DNA of 64,000 nucleotides, taken from NCBI GenBank assembly GCA_017645945.1, contig JAGCNL010000066.1:1-64000 (forward strand). Reading direction: 5' to 3'. How positions within the stretch are numbered: position 1 is the first letter of the stretch; each line of letters begins with the position of its first letter. Made by a program: the position numbers and the translations under genes. This DNA comes from Salinivirgaceae bacterium. GTDB lineage: Bacteria; Bacteroidota; Bacteroidia; Bacteroidales; SZUA-534. Below the pieces are notes generated by a model. It was given only the letters and a program-made list of their open reading frames with translations. It made no database searches and was not told the origin of the DNA. Positions 8,041 to 18,816 of this stretch are shown in pieces.

Positions 8041-10410
8041 TTAGAAATAGAATTCGTCTTCTTCCAGATTCTCGTTTTCAGCATCACCGCTGCCGGGTTT
8101 AATGTAGTTCGGACAGTCGAACACCTCGTCCCAGTCGGCAGGCTTTTCAAACCTGTCGGTTTCGTAATATGGCAGCCTGTTATCGTCATAAACCTTGCGC
8201 ATATATCCTGCCCAAATCGGGAGAGCCATGTAAGCGCCCTGACCGTAGGTCATCTGGTCGAAATGCACGCTGCGGTCTTCGGCTCCTGTCCAGACACCAG
8301 TCACCAGATTCGGTGTCACACCTATAAACCAGCCGTCAGAGTTCTCGTTGGTGGTTCCGGTTTTGGCACCCACTTGCGCCTTTATTTGCCATGGATATTT
8401 GTCGCTCCAGATGCGTGAGCCGGTGCCATTGCGGACAACACCCTGCAGCATTGTGAGCATCAGGTAGGCTGAGCGTTCGCTGATGGCCTCATGCTTCACA
8501 GGCTGGAAGTTGGCCAGCACGTTGCCGTTCTTGTCCTCGATTCGAGTCACAAAAATCGGATGTGTGTAAACGCCCTTGTTGGCGAAGCAACTATAGGCGC
8601 CAACCATTTCATACAGAGTCAGATCGGCTGATCCCAAACAAATTGCCGGATATTCAGGAATGTCGCTTTTAATACCCATATTTCGAACCAGCTGTATCAC
8701 GGCTTTCGGATTGAAACGGTTCATCAGCCATGCCGCCACATTGTTCAGCGACAGTGCAAGGGCATATTGCATCGTAATCATGTAACCATCGATACGGCTG
8801 GGGCTGTCAGGATTCGGGGTCCATGTCTTGCCTGTTGTGGGGTCGGTGACGGTGTACGGCACATTGAGGATGTAGTCGCAGGGGGTGAATCCGTCCATCA
8901 TGGCCAGCGTGTAGAGGAACGGTTTGAAAGTTGAGCCCACCTGACGTTTGGCCTTCACCACATGGTCGTATTGGAAAAAGTTGTAGTCGATACCGCCCAC
9001 GTATGCCTTCACGTAGCCCGTATGCGGGTCCATCGACATCAGGCCCGATTGCAGGAAATGTTTGTAGTAGCGCATCGAGTCCATCGGCGTCATTACCGTG
9101 TCAACATCGCCGTGCCATGAGAAGACTTTCATCTCAGTCGGGGTGTTGAAGTTGTTCTCAATCTCCTCCTTCGACATTTTCTTCACCTTGCTCAGCACGC
9201 GGTAACGCTCGCTCCATTTCATTGAGTTGGTCATAATCTGATTCACCTGCTCAGGTGTCAGCTTGCTTGAGAAAGGAGCGTTCTCCTGTCCCTTTTTCAG
9301 TAAGTCGAATTGTTTCTGAAGAGTGTTTTTCAGATAGTCGCGCATGGCTGCCTCGGCGTGGTTCTGCATTTTTGCGTTGACGGTGGTGTAGATTTTCAGA
9401 CCGTCCTTATAAATATTGTATGGCGTACCGTCGGGTTTGAGGTTGCGGTTGCACCATCCGCGCAGTGGGTTGGTTGCCCATTCTGTCGAGTCTTCAATGT
9501 ATTGCTGTTTGCTCGAATAGTTCTTGCGCTCAGGCTTTTTAGCGTTCATCTCCATGCGGAGGAACTCGCGGAAATAGGTTGCCGAGCCCAGTTTGTGGTC
9601 AACCTTGTGGTAGTCAAGCACCAGAGGCAGCTGTTTGAGCGAGTCGTATTCGGCGCGAGTCAGCTTGTTGTTGTTCAGCATCTGGAAGAGCACCACATTG
9701 CGGCGTTGCCTGGTTTGCTCGGGCCGGCGCAACGGATTGAACAGCGACGGGTTCTTGCACATGCCCACAAGCATGGCAGCCTCCTCAATGCGTAAATCCT
9801 GTGGTGTGGTGTTGAAGTATGTTTTTGCCGCCGATTTTATGCCAACTGCCTGATACATAAAGTCGAACTGGTTGAGATACATGGCGATAATCTCCTCCTT
9901 GGTGTAGCTGCGCTCAAGTTTGATGGCGATAACCCACTCGCGGAACTTGCGGTTTGCCATTTTCAGCGCGGTTGACAAATCCTCATTGCGCGGGAAAAGC
10001 ATCTTGGCCAGCTGTTGCGAGATGGTGCTGCCGCCGCCCGAGCTCTTGTTGCCAGAAACAATTGTCTTGAAAAGCACGCGCACAAGTCCTGGGAAATCGA
10101 TGCCCGAATGCTTGTAATAGCGCTGGTCCTCAGTCGAAACCAAAGCATCGACCAGGTATGGCGACAGCTCGTTGTATGTGCCGTGCGAGCGGTTGTCGAC
10201 GTAGTATGTGCCTAAAAGCTCGCCATCTTCTGAGTATATCTCCGAAGCCAGATTGCTCTTCGGGTTTTCAAGCTCTTCAAACGAAGGCATTTCGCCCATA
10301 CGCCCAGCCCATATGCCCCAGAAGATTGCTGCTACCAGCACAACCGGGAAAACCACTATCGACCAAATGATTATATTCCTTTGAAGTCGTTTTGAGATAG
10401 ATAATGCCAT
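8041..10410 (-). CDS. Penicillin-binding protein 1A (bifunctional transglycosylase-transpeptidase)
   Basis: A 789-residue class-A PBP of the mrcA/ponA type that polymerises and cross-links peptidoglycan at the inner membrane. A membrane anchor at about residues 13-35 precedes the GT51 domain, marked by VSTEDQRYYKHSGID (catalytic Glu) and GGSTISQQLAK. The transpeptidase domain has the three penicillin-binding motifs: STFK (about 490), SLNN and KTGTTNE (about 690). The tail is acidic (ENENLEEDEFYF). Start: ATG at 10410 gives MALSISKRL; a TTG at 10437 would add nine residues but lies in the A+T-rich leader. First gene of the minus-strand operon that runs to 4485. Confidence 0.95.
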   Translation of the reverse strand: MALSISKRLQRNIIIWSIVVFPVVLVAAIFWGIWAGRMGEMPSFEELENPKSNLASEIYSEDGELLGTYYVDNRSHGTYNELSPYLVDALVSTEDQRYYKHSGIDFPGLVRVLFKTIVSGNKSSGGGSTISQQLAKMLFPRNEDLSTALKMANRKFREWVIAIKLERSYTKEEIIAMYLNQFDFMYQAVGIKSAAKTYFNTTPQDLRIEEAAMLVGMCKNPSLFNPLRRPEQTRQRRNVVLFQMLNNNKLTRAEYDSLKQLPLVLDYHKVDHKLGSATYFREFLRMEMNAKKPERKNYSSKQQYIEDSTEWATNPLRGWCNRNLKPDGTPYNIYKDGLKIYTTVNAKMQNHAEAAMRDYLKNTLQKQFDLLKKGQENAPFSSKLTPEQVNQIMTNSMKWSERYRVLSKVKKMSKEEIENNFNTPTEMKVFSWHGDVDTVMTPMDSMRYYKHFLQSGLMSMDPHTGYVKAYVGGIDYNFFQYDHVVKAKRQVGSTFKPFLYTLAMMDGFTPCDYILNVPYTVTDPTTGKTWTPNPDSPSRIDGYMITMQYALALSLNNVAAWLMNRFNPKAVIQLVRNMGIKSDIPEYPAICLGSADLTLYEMVGAYSCFANKGVYTHPIFVTRIEDKNGNVLANFQPVKHEAISERSAYLMLTMLQGVVRNGTGSRIWSDKYPWQIKAQVGAKTGTTNENSDGWFIGVTPNLVTGVWTGAEDRSVHFDQMTYGQGAYMALPIWAGYMRKVYDDNRLPYYETDRFEKPADWDEVFDCPNYIKPGSGDAENENLEEDEFYF

Positions 10411-10533
10411 TTCAAAAAATTTTATTTTAAGTGGCAAAGATAAAAATTTATTTAGGTGTTAGATTTTTAGAGTGAGGGTTTTAGGGAAAGACATTCTTGC
10501 AGAATTTTGTATTTTTGAATTTAAAATTCCACG

Positions 10534-10541
10534 TATATTTG
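10534..10541 (+). promoter_or_regulatory. Bacteroides-type -7 box (TATATTTG)
   Basis: A perfect TAnnTTTG box lies 24 bases before the ATG of the lipoprotein gene. A TTTG at 10514-10517 could serve as the -33 element, though the spacing (16) is short for this class. Confidence 0.4.
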
Positions 10542-10564
10542 TGTTTGTTAATACAAATACTATT

Positions 10565-11476
10565 ATGAAACATAAATCTTTAATTGCATTATTGCTTGTC
10601 GCAGCGTTTGCCAGCTGCAAAAAAGACAACGACGAACCCGTTGCACCCGAAGAACCGAAAGAGCAATATAATTGCATCTTTGATTCAAATGTTGCTGATT
10701 TAACCAGTGCTAAAAACCCCACATTTAACATATATGTGGATGGTGTTAATGTTGGTGTGTGGCCTGGCAACCTAATCGACAATTTTCACGTTGGTATGGA
10801 GGCTAATTATGAAGGATTAACTGACACAAAAGTCTATCTTAACTTGGAACCTGGCGAGCATTCCTATGAAGCCTATTTTTATTATGGAATATCGTTGAAT
10901 CCTGATTACACTGAGGTGAAAGGAGATTTTGTTGTTCCCGACACTGGTTCGGTTTCAGTGCTTATCGACTACAACAATGTTGAAAGTGATGGAACCCCAC
11001 CTTTTGTTTGTATTGTAGTACCCGCCCCCATCGACATATTTAGAATTGGATTCGGAACAATCACTCATCCCGAAGGGTTCACTTGCGTCCAAAATCACGG
11101 TGATTGCGACACCAATTTCAAACTATATTCTGACGAACAAAAGATTTATATTGAAAGTAATACTGCGTATTACGCCGTAGATACTGTTTACAATGTTGAC
11201 AGCGTATATAAAGAGCCATTTTTGGTTCCCGAGTCCTCTGCGTCGTATGTAAAAACCGATAGCGTTGCAAAAATATATGACAATCTTGAACGAATCTACA
11301 ATGAAGAGTCGGAAGTAGGCTTGCTGTATTATTCAACAAATGCTGATTCAATGGCTGAAGGCCGCTATTTCATAAAAAAAGACAAATTTTATGTTTTGTT
11401 TTTCCGCGTCAGCTTTGATATAAATAAGTTACAGACAATTAGCGAAATACTCTCGACAGCGACCGTTTGGCAATAA
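10565..11476 (+). CDS. Lipoprotein of unknown function
   Basis: A 303-residue protein starting at ATG 10565; the frame extends upstream only through non-ATG codons. The signal peptide MKHKSLIALLLVAAFASC ends in an FASC lipobox, followed by KKDNDEPVAPEEPKE, a charged and proline-rich linker usual for surface lipoproteins of Bacteroidota. The mature part has beta-rich segments (NIYVDGVNVGVWPG, KVYLNLEPGEHSYEAYFYYG) that look like an immunoglobulin-like or PEGA-like fold. No family was recognised. It stands alone between divergently transcribed PBP1A and co-directional metG, and is less G+C-rich than metG. Confidence 0.7.
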   Translation: MKHKSLIALLLVAAFASCKKDNDEPVAPEEPKEQYNCIFDSNVADLTSAKNPTFNIYVDGVNVGVWPGNLIDNFHVGMEANYEGLTDTKVYLNLEPGEHSYEAYFYYGISLNPDYTEVKGDFVVPDTGSVSVLIDYNNVESDGTPPFVCIVVPAPIDIFRIGFGTITHPEGFTCVQNHGDCDTNFKLYSDEQKIYIESNTAYYAVDTVYNVDSVYKEPFLVPESSASYVKTDSVAKIYDNLERIYNEESEVGLLYYSTNADSMAEGRYFIKKDKFYVLFFRVSFDINKLQTISEILSTATVWQ

Positions 11477-11615
11477 ATCTCGTAGGAAAAGACTTTTAAA
11501 AAGATTTGAGTTGGTAGCGAATTGTTGCCAACTCAATTTGTTTATGCACCGTTCATCTTTCTAATCCTTCAAAAACCGAAAAGAAACATTATTTTCGCAC
11601 CAAATTTTCACGCTT

Positions 11616-13682
<2,067 letters not shown>

Positions 13683-13729
13683 GTTTAACGTAAACGAAAA
13701 TAGAAAACGTAAAGATTTGTTCTTTAGAT

Positions 13730-14971
13730 ATGGTCTCTAAAGCAGATACGAGCAATATTCCGTCATTCAACAATCTGGTTGACAAGGTTGTTGGCATTGA
13801 CAAGGCTTTTGCCGATAATACCGCAAAGGCTATCAATAGGAATATTACTGCCCGTAACTGGCTGATAGGCTATTATATAGTCAACTATGAGCAAAATGGC
13901 AGCGACCGTGCAAAATACGGAGCCAAAACACTTCAAACATTGGCTGAAAGGCTCAATTCCCGTTCGCTGTCATATCGCAATTTGAGACTTTATCGACAAT
14001 TCTTTTTGGAGTTTCCATCGTTGGCTCAACCAATTTGCGATTATGTCGCGAAAGAATTTGGAAATGAGCAAAATACAATTGGGCAATCAGCGGTTGCCCA
14101 ATTGGGAATTGGTGAAATGCCAATTGGGCAACCATTGGCTGCCAATTTAGAGGAAGGCTCAACATCAATTTGGCAATCAATGATTGCCAAATTAGATTCC
14201 GACTTGCAATTGCCTGCTGATAAATTATTTAGCCGCCTTTCGTTCACTCATTTCTCATTCATAATGAGCGTAGAAAATCCGTTGGCTCGTGTATTTTATG
14301 AACTCGAGACAATGAAAGGAGTTTGGACAGTTCGCGAACTCAAGCGGCAAATCGACACAAACTATTTTGAACGCAGCGGAATCAGCAGCAATCCCGCAAA
14401 AATGAGCCAATATGTGCAGAACAAAGCAGAGCAGATGTCGCTTGCCGAAACCATTAAATCGCCTTACGTTTATGAGTTTTTGGGATTGAAAGACACCGAG
14501 ATAATTGAGGAAGACGAACTTGAGCAGGCACTAATAGACCACCTTGAGGAATTTATACTCGAATTGGGCACAGGCTTTTGTTTCGAGGCACGCCAAAAAC
14601 GCGTACTTGTCGACGACGAATACTACTTCTGCGACCTTGTTTTCTACAATCGCATTCTGAAGTGCCACGTGCTTATCGACTTGAAATCTGTCCGTTTGAA
14701 ATATGACGATGTGGCGCAGATGAATCTCTATCTGTCGTATTTCAAGCACAACGTTATGCAACCCGACGACAATCCGCCTATAGGGATTCTGATGTGTACC
14801 GAAGCTGGCAACGAACTTGTGCAATATGCCACCGATGGAATCGATGACAATCTATTTGTCAAGAAATACCGTTTGGCCTTGCCTGTGGAATCGAAACTCA
14901 CGCAATGGCTCAAAAATGAAATAAAGAATTTCACCAACAATAATTCAACAAAGCAAACAGAAGATCAATGA
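13730..14971 (+). CDS. YhcG-family (DUF1016) PD-(D/E)XK nuclease-like protein
   Basis: A 413-residue protein. The N-terminal helical domain (about 20-85) has NITARNWLIGYYIVNYEQNGSDRAKYG and LSYRNLRLYRQF, typical of DUF1016_N. The C-terminal domain (about 260-400) has the nuclease-like core: LGTGFCFEARQKRV, DDEYYFCDLVFYNR and HVLIDLKSVRLKYDD, with D-x-n-D-x-K-like acidic and lysine residues. The family is commonly found near restriction systems and mobile DNA, but its role is not settled. Between the domains (about residues 115-160) lie three related peptides, IGQSAVAQLG, IGQPLAANLE and IWQSMIAKLD, encoded by palindromic DNA. Followed by a strong terminator. Confidence 0.82.
   Translation: MVSKADTSNIPSFNNLVDKVVGIDKAFADNTAKAINRNITARNWLIGYYIVNYEQNGSDRAKYGAKTLQTLAERLNSRSLSYRNLRLYRQFFLEFPSLAQPICDYVAKEFGNEQNTIGQSAVAQLGIGEMPIGQPLAANLEEGSTSIWQSMIAKLDSDLQLPADKLFSRLSFTHFSFIMSVENPLARVFYELETMKGVWTVRELKRQIDTNYFERSGISSNPAKMSQYVQNKAEQMSLAETIKSPYVYEFLGLKDTEIIEEDELEQALIDHLEEFILELGTGFCFEARQKRVLVDDEYYFCDLVFYNRILKCHVLIDLKSVRLKYDDVAQMNLYLSYFKHNVMQPDDNPPIGILMCTEAGNELVQYATDGIDDNLFVKKYRLALPVESKLTQWLKNEIKNFTNNNSTKQTEDQ
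14076..14193 (+). repeat. Three palindromic repeats inside the YhcG-family gene
   Basis: Hairpin 1 (14076-14104) has an 11-bp perfect stem; hairpin 2 (14122-14147) has 8 bp with one bulge; hairpin 3 (14167-14193) has 13 bp around one central base. All share the caattgggcaa-like arm, keep the reading frame and encode similar peptides. They sit between the two protein domains. Confidence 0.8.
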
Positions 14972-15025
14972 TTTAAATAATAATAAAACGGTGAAATAAG
15001 TATTCCCATACATATAGGCATCGAT

Positions 15026-15050
15026 AACGGGGACGAGAGTCCCCGTTTTT
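15026..15050 (+). terminator. Terminator after the YhcG-family gene
   Basis: The stem aacggggac/gtccccgtt with a GAGA loop is followed by T residues. It starts 55 bases past the stop codon. Confidence 0.85.
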
Positions 15051-15210
15051 CGTATGTAATTAGGCAAAAAGCCATAAAGGGGCGGCACATTCGTTGCTTA
15101 CTGAAAAAAACATTTTCATTTTTCCACTCGACTTTTATACATTTGAACAAATATTTAGCATTAAACAAATGTGTAACAAATAAAAACATTGACGATTAAA
15201 TAGATAGATT

Positions 15211-15244
15211 TTTGATGTAAAATAAATAGTTTAATGGACTTTTG
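15211..15244 (+). promoter_or_regulatory. Possible promoter of the 15.3-kb hairpin RNA
   Basis: TTTG at 15211-15214 and GACTTTTG at 15237-15244 (one mismatch to TAnnTTTG) are spaced 22 bases apart. Transcription would begin near 15251, just before the long hairpin. Confidence 0.35.
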
Positions 15245-15266
15245 CCATTAATTCTTCAAACAAGAA

Positions 15267-15425
15267 AAACCGCCAAACAATTTTCTGTTTAAAAGCGAGA
15301 ATGATGACAAGTTGGTTCGCGTCCAATAGGGACGTGACCGCTTGTGTTTATTCGCTTTTAAGGTTTACTTGGCGGTTTACCATTGTTTGGGATAGGCAGT
15401 TATCAAGCGGTTATGTCCTTTTTTT
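15267..15425 (+). ncRNA. Candidate structured RNA (long multi-stem hairpin, element 1)
   Basis: A 112-base imperfect hairpin (15267-15378) is built of an outer 10-bp perfect stem (aaaccgccaa/ttggcggttt), a 10-bp middle stem (ttaaaagcga/tcgcttttaa, 15289-15298 with 15352-15361), a 5-bp stem (acaag/cttgt) and an apical stem cgtcc/ggacg with loop AATAG, extended by GG..TCG pairing to CG.GACC. A weaker hairpin (15390-15418) and seven T follow and end exactly at the ATG of the HTH gene. It lies in a 450-base gap after a terminator and has a promoter-like sequence in front. It could be an sRNA, a 5' leader of the HTH gene, or a DNA element. The stretch 15051-15250 is A+T-rich with no gene seen. Confidence 0.5.
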
Positions 15426-15653
15426 ATGGTACACATTGGTAAAGAAATACAACAGGTAATGAAGCAGCAAGGGCGCAGCCCTTCTTGGCTGGCGCGACAA
15501 CTTAATTGTGAACGGCAAAATATCTATAGTATTTACAAACGCCAAAGTATCGACAGTGCGCAACTTGCTCTCATAGGGCAACTTCTCAATACCGATTTCT
15601 TCGACTTCTACCGCCACGATGCGTCAACAAATAATATACAAATCGTAAAATAA
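15426..15653 (+). CDS. Small helix-turn-helix protein
   Basis: A 75-residue protein. Residues 4-60 resemble a minimal XRE/Cro-type DNA-binding domain: IGKEIQQVMKQQGRSPSWLARQL, then NCERQNIYSIYKRQSID and LIGQLLNTDFFDFY, i.e. helix, turn and recognition helix followed by a capping helix. No ligand-binding part is present. The ATG directly follows a T7 tract, so it either reads through the hairpin element or uses another start of transcription. Role inferred: local transcriptional regulator. A secreted-protein gene starts 77 bases downstream. Confidence 0.7.
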   Translation: MVHIGKEIQQVMKQQGRSPSWLARQLNCERQNIYSIYKRQSIDSAQLALIGQLLNTDFFDFYRHDASTNNIQIVK

Positions 15654-15693
15654 TCGTTGCTATTATATTGAATGACAAAGCGTTATTGCAGAG

Positions 15694-15701
15694 TATATTT
15701 G
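15694..15701 (+). promoter_or_regulatory. -7 box (TATATTTG) before the MORN-protein gene
   Basis: A perfect TAnnTTTG box lies 29 bases before the ATG at 15731. No well-spaced TTTG -33 element was found. Confidence 0.4.
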
Positions 15702-15730
15702 TGTTGTGTAAAAAATAAATATTTAAAGCA

Positions 15731-17548
15731 ATGAAGCGTTTATTATCAGTTTTATTCGCCATAATGCTTGCAGGGCAGGCGTGGGCATCTGACTTTCCAA
15801 TTCCTTTGAATACTACTTCACAAGGTGACAAGATTAAAAACAAGGTGATTGAATATCCCCAAAATGGCTATGTGGTGAATCTTATGCTTCAGAAAAAGAT
15901 AATTGTAGTTCAAAAACCCATTTCGATTACTGATATATCCAATGGAAAACTGATACTTGACGGAACAGTTAAACGGGTTGATTCATATATGGAGGAAGGT
16001 CCCTATTTGCAGGTACGTGGAATATGGACAAACAAGTACGGAAAGATTGATGGTACATTTAAAGTTGATAATACGAATGGCAAAGGCTTTTCCTTAACCC
16101 CCAAAAAGGCAACTGATTTGTCTGTAACCATCGAAGATATTGTCAGTTACGCGCCGAATGATAGTAGAATGTCCATTTCCATTGTAAAAAACGAAAAAGA
16201 AGCGTCGGCAATTCAGTATGGCAAGACATATTTGCTAACAATAGACAATTCCAACCGCGACAAATCTAAAATTGAGATTCCGTTGGATAGAGATGTTTTG
16301 TTGGATTCATACAACGATATTGAACTCTTACTGTTAAGCGCAGAAAGAGCAAAAATAACAACTACGGAATATTCATTTGAGGGACAAGTGGAGCCAAAGA
16401 AGAACGGAATGTTTGTGGATTATATTCAGAAAGTTGGTATACGGACCTACAAAACAGGCCCATATAAAGAAATGATAATAGTAAAAGTTGGCATCAATTA
16501 TAATGTCAAATTGATTTGCGCAGATTCTCGCATAGAGGAAGAAACGCTCTCTTTGCATTCAAGCGTTTTCTCAAAAATAGAGTGGTGGAATATTGATGAA
16601 TATTTGAAAAACACAAAAAATATTGATATTAAATATACAAATGGTGACAGTTTTAATGGAACTTTTGTCGTGGAAAAAGGGATGATTCAACCACAAATAG
16701 GCGTGTACCGATATGCAAATGGTGATGTGTTTAAGGGTGATGTGGCAGGCAAAACTATTTATGGAGCATTTGTAGAAGGGACAACAACATTTGCTGATAA
16801 TTCGAAAAGTGTATCTGGCGATTGGTTAAGTAAATACCAACTCTCGCCCGCTCAAACTTTCGAGATCTCCAATAAGAAAACACCCGCGGAAAAAAGAAAA
16901 TATGCTGAATATTATTGGTCTGTGAAAAACGGTGATAACGCATATCAATCGCAGAAATATGAAGATGCCAAACGGTGGTATGAGCAAGCCGTAAATTCAA
17001 GCCCCGATGATATTGATGATAAGAAACTGAATGAAAGACTTAAATACATAAACGAAGAAGTTGAAAAAGAACAGAGGAAAAAACAATTGATAGCAAAATA
17101 TGGGCAAGACAATGGAACAAAAATTGCCAATGGTGTTTTGGAAATAGGTATGACTAAACAAATGTGCGAGGAACTTATTGGTAGTGGTGGCAAATTCGGC
17201 AAAGCTGACCAATCGTTATACAGAATTTCAAAAAGTCGTGATTATCAGGGGAATTCTATTGAAGTGTGGGAGTATGACCCGAACAAAGTGTTGTCAGCGT
17301 TAAATGGTGCGACCAATAGTTTGATTGACGGTTCAAATAGCGGAGAAGAAGTTTTGGCTATTGCTCTAATACAGGCAATTGGAGGAGTGTATGAGGGTGA
17401 ACTTAAACGACTTATGCGAAGTGAGGTGAAATACAAATACATAAAATTCAGAAATAGCACCATTGTGGAAATTCGCGACCATAGTAGTTATGAAGATATT
17501 GATGATTCATACAATAATATTATGAATGGTTTAATGTGGGATTATTAA
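15731..17548 (+). CDS. Secreted protein with MORN-like, TPR-like and SmpA-like segments
   Basis: A 605-residue protein with a cleavable signal peptide (MKRLLSVLFAIMLAGQAWAS). Residues ~295-355 have MORN-like strands (YTNGDSFNGTFV, YRYANGDVFKGD, TTFADNSKSVSGDW). Residues ~385-445 are helical and TPR-like (YYWSVKNGDNAYQSQKYEDAKRWYEQAV). A following segment, NGVLEIGMTKQMCEELIG (about 467-484), looks like the start of a SmpA/OmlA domain, and WEYDPNKVL supports that. The N-terminal 280 residues were not recognised. The gene is A+T-rich compared with metG. Probably exported to the periplasm; function unknown. Confidence 0.65.
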   Translation: MKRLLSVLFAIMLAGQAWASDFPIPLNTTSQGDKIKNKVIEYPQNGYVVNLMLQKKIIVVQKPISITDISNGKLILDGTVKRVDSYMEEGPYLQVRGIWTNKYGKIDGTFKVDNTNGKGFSLTPKKATDLSVTIEDIVSYAPNDSRMSISIVKNEKEASAIQYGKTYLLTIDNSNRDKSKIEIPLDRDVLLDSYNDIELLLLSAERAKITTTEYSFEGQVEPKKNGMFVDYIQKVGIRTYKTGPYKEMIIVKVGINYNVKLICADSRIEEETLSLHSSVFSKIEWWNIDEYLKNTKNIDIKYTNGDSFNGTFVVEKGMIQPQIGVYRYANGDVFKGDVAGKTIYGAFVEGTTTFADNSKSVSGDWLSKYQLSPAQTFEISNKKTPAEKRKYAEYYWSVKNGDNAYQSQKYEDAKRWYEQAVNSSPDDIDDKKLNERLKYINEEVEKEQRKKQLIAKYGQDNGTKIANGVLEIGMTKQMCEELIGSGGKFGKADQSLYRISKSRDYQGNSIEVWEYDPNKVLSALNGATNSLIDGSNSGEEVLAIALIQAIGGVYEGELKRLMRSEVKYKYIKFRNSTIVEIRDHSSYEDIDDSYNNIMNGLMWDY

Positions 17549-17645
17549 AAATGTTCCATATTGGTTCGGTGTCATATGGAATCCATTTCTAATTCAAGTA
17601 AATACTTCAGTCAAAATATGGTTGCATGATTTAAATAATAAAACT

Positions 17646-18095
17646 ATGTCTCTTATTAAATGTCCCAATTGCGAAAATGAAATAGATTCTTTCGCATCCA
17701 AATGTCCACATTGTGGTTTTGAACGTAAAAGTGGTAAAGTGACCATTATTGGTTACACCGAAAAATTTGCATTAAATCCATCTGTTTCTGTATTTAAAAA
17801 CGGTGTTGAAATTGGAGAAGTTGAGCCAAAAGGAAAAATGGAGATTGATGTTGAGAAAGTATGTGAACTACAGTTCAAATGCGGATTACGTTCCACCAAT
17901 TGTTTCGTAACGCCAAACGATTGGGTTTTGCTTTCTTTTAATAGAACGACAGGAGAACTAAATGCAACTATTACAGATGAATACCATTGTCAAAATTCTA
18001 TCAGTCAGGCCGAAAAAAGCGATAAAAAACGAATAGGTTGTGCAATAATCATTATAATCATATTGCTTTATTTGGCTTATTCGTATTTGAGTTAA
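17646..18095 (+). CDS. Zinc-ribbon membrane protein
   Basis: A 149-residue protein. It begins with a zinc ribbon, IKCPNCENEIDSFASKCPHCGF (two CPxC-type pairs, residues 5-25). A beta-rich middle follows (VSVFKNGVEIGEVEPKGKMEI). A single C-terminal helix (IGCAIIIIIILLYLAYSYL) would anchor the tail in the membrane. The ATG at 17646 is preferred over a TTG at 17622. No enzymatic function is apparent. It lies 97 bases after the MORN-protein gene in the same A+T-rich stretch and may be co-transcribed with it. Confidence 0.65.
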   Translation: MSLIKCPNCENEIDSFASKCPHCGFERKSGKVTIIGYTEKFALNPSVSVFKNGVEIGEVEPKGKMEIDVEKVCELQFKCGLRSTNCFVTPNDWVLLSFNRTTGELNATITDEYHCQNSISQAEKSDKKRIGCAIIIIIILLYLAYSYLS

Positions 18096-18262
18096 AAGTA
18101 ATATACGACTACTTGGTTAAATCCGATTGAAAGGCAAAAACGTTATTTCTACCTTTTTGTTAATGATAAAAGTCTATACAATCTTATAACCTGTGAAGGT
18201 TGGCAATGTTGCCAAATGCGCGATGATAAACGATTGATTGGTATTTTGTTGCGAATATATGT

Positions 18263-18287
18263 AGGGGTGGAAAGATTTTTCGCCCCT
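18263..18287. terminator. Bidirectional hairpin between convergent genes
   Basis: The stem aggggtg/cgcccct has a loop containing five T and is followed by T-rich DNA on both strands. The rest of the 211-base gap (18096-18306) holds two small perfect palindromes, aacct/aggtt (18188-18201) and tggcaa/ttgcca (18201-18214), and no gene. Confidence 0.5.
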
Positions 18288-18306
18288 ATTTGTTTCTTGC
18301 CACGTT

Positions 18307-18816
18307 CTACTTTCCCCATCCTTCTATGACATCATCTTTTATTAAGTCAACAATTGCCTGATGTCGGTCTCTTGCAATAAGGTGCATAAACTGCGTGTAG
18401 CCTTCGCCGTCGATAATGACAGGCGTGTTTGTAATGCCCGAAACCTGGTGGCTGTCCATATAAGAATTAAAGATGTGCGAGAACAGAATGCTTCGGTACT
18501 CTTGTACCGATAATTCTTTGTTTGCACTCTTCATATTTCTTGAAGGAATAGGATTAAGGTCATCGCAGGAATAGTAAAGGATAAGGTTTCCATTTTCAGC
18601 AAACAAATCGGCTATTCGGCCTGTTATGGCGTGCAAAACTTCAGGTCGGGTACTTTCGCCGCCACGCAATCGGTCAATCATAATTTCCGAAATGTCAACG
18701 CCCTGTTCGGTAATCGATTTTTGCACAGTGTCCGCCAATAACGAAATGTCCGCATCAAAAAGCATAATGCGGTATTCATCACCGTTTCTTGATGAAATTG
18801 AGAAGGAATAGTTCAT
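18307..18816 (-). CDS. Unknown protein, second gene of a toxin-antitoxin-like pair
   Basis: A 169-residue soluble protein that I do not recognise with certainty. It begins with FSISSRNGDEYRIMLFD and has the segments ILYYSCDDLNPIPSRN and IIDGEGYTQFMHLIARDRH near its end. Its ATG follows the TAG of the 49-residue gene with no spacer (TAGATG region at 18814-18819), so the two are translationally coupled. The pairing of a very small charged protein and a ~170-residue partner in Bacteroidota often reflects a toxin-antitoxin or immunity arrangement, but this is inference from layout only. Confidence 0.6.
   Translation of the reverse strand: MNYSFSISSRNGDEYRIMLFDADISLLADTVQKSITEQGVDISEIMIDRLRGGESTRPEVLHAITGRIADLFAENGNLILYYSCDDLNPIPSRNMKSANKELSVQEYRSILFSHIFNSYMDSHQVSGITNTPVIIDGEGYTQFMHLIARDRHQAIVDLIKDDVIEGWGK

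Noticed and set aside
14076..14193. CRISPR array
   Set aside because: The units are palindromes in an open reading frame, of unequal length, without regular spacers or cas genes.
15267..15425. Retron-type msr-msd RNA
   Set aside because: No reverse transcriptase gene is present near this element or the one at 51970, and no such gene was seen in the window.
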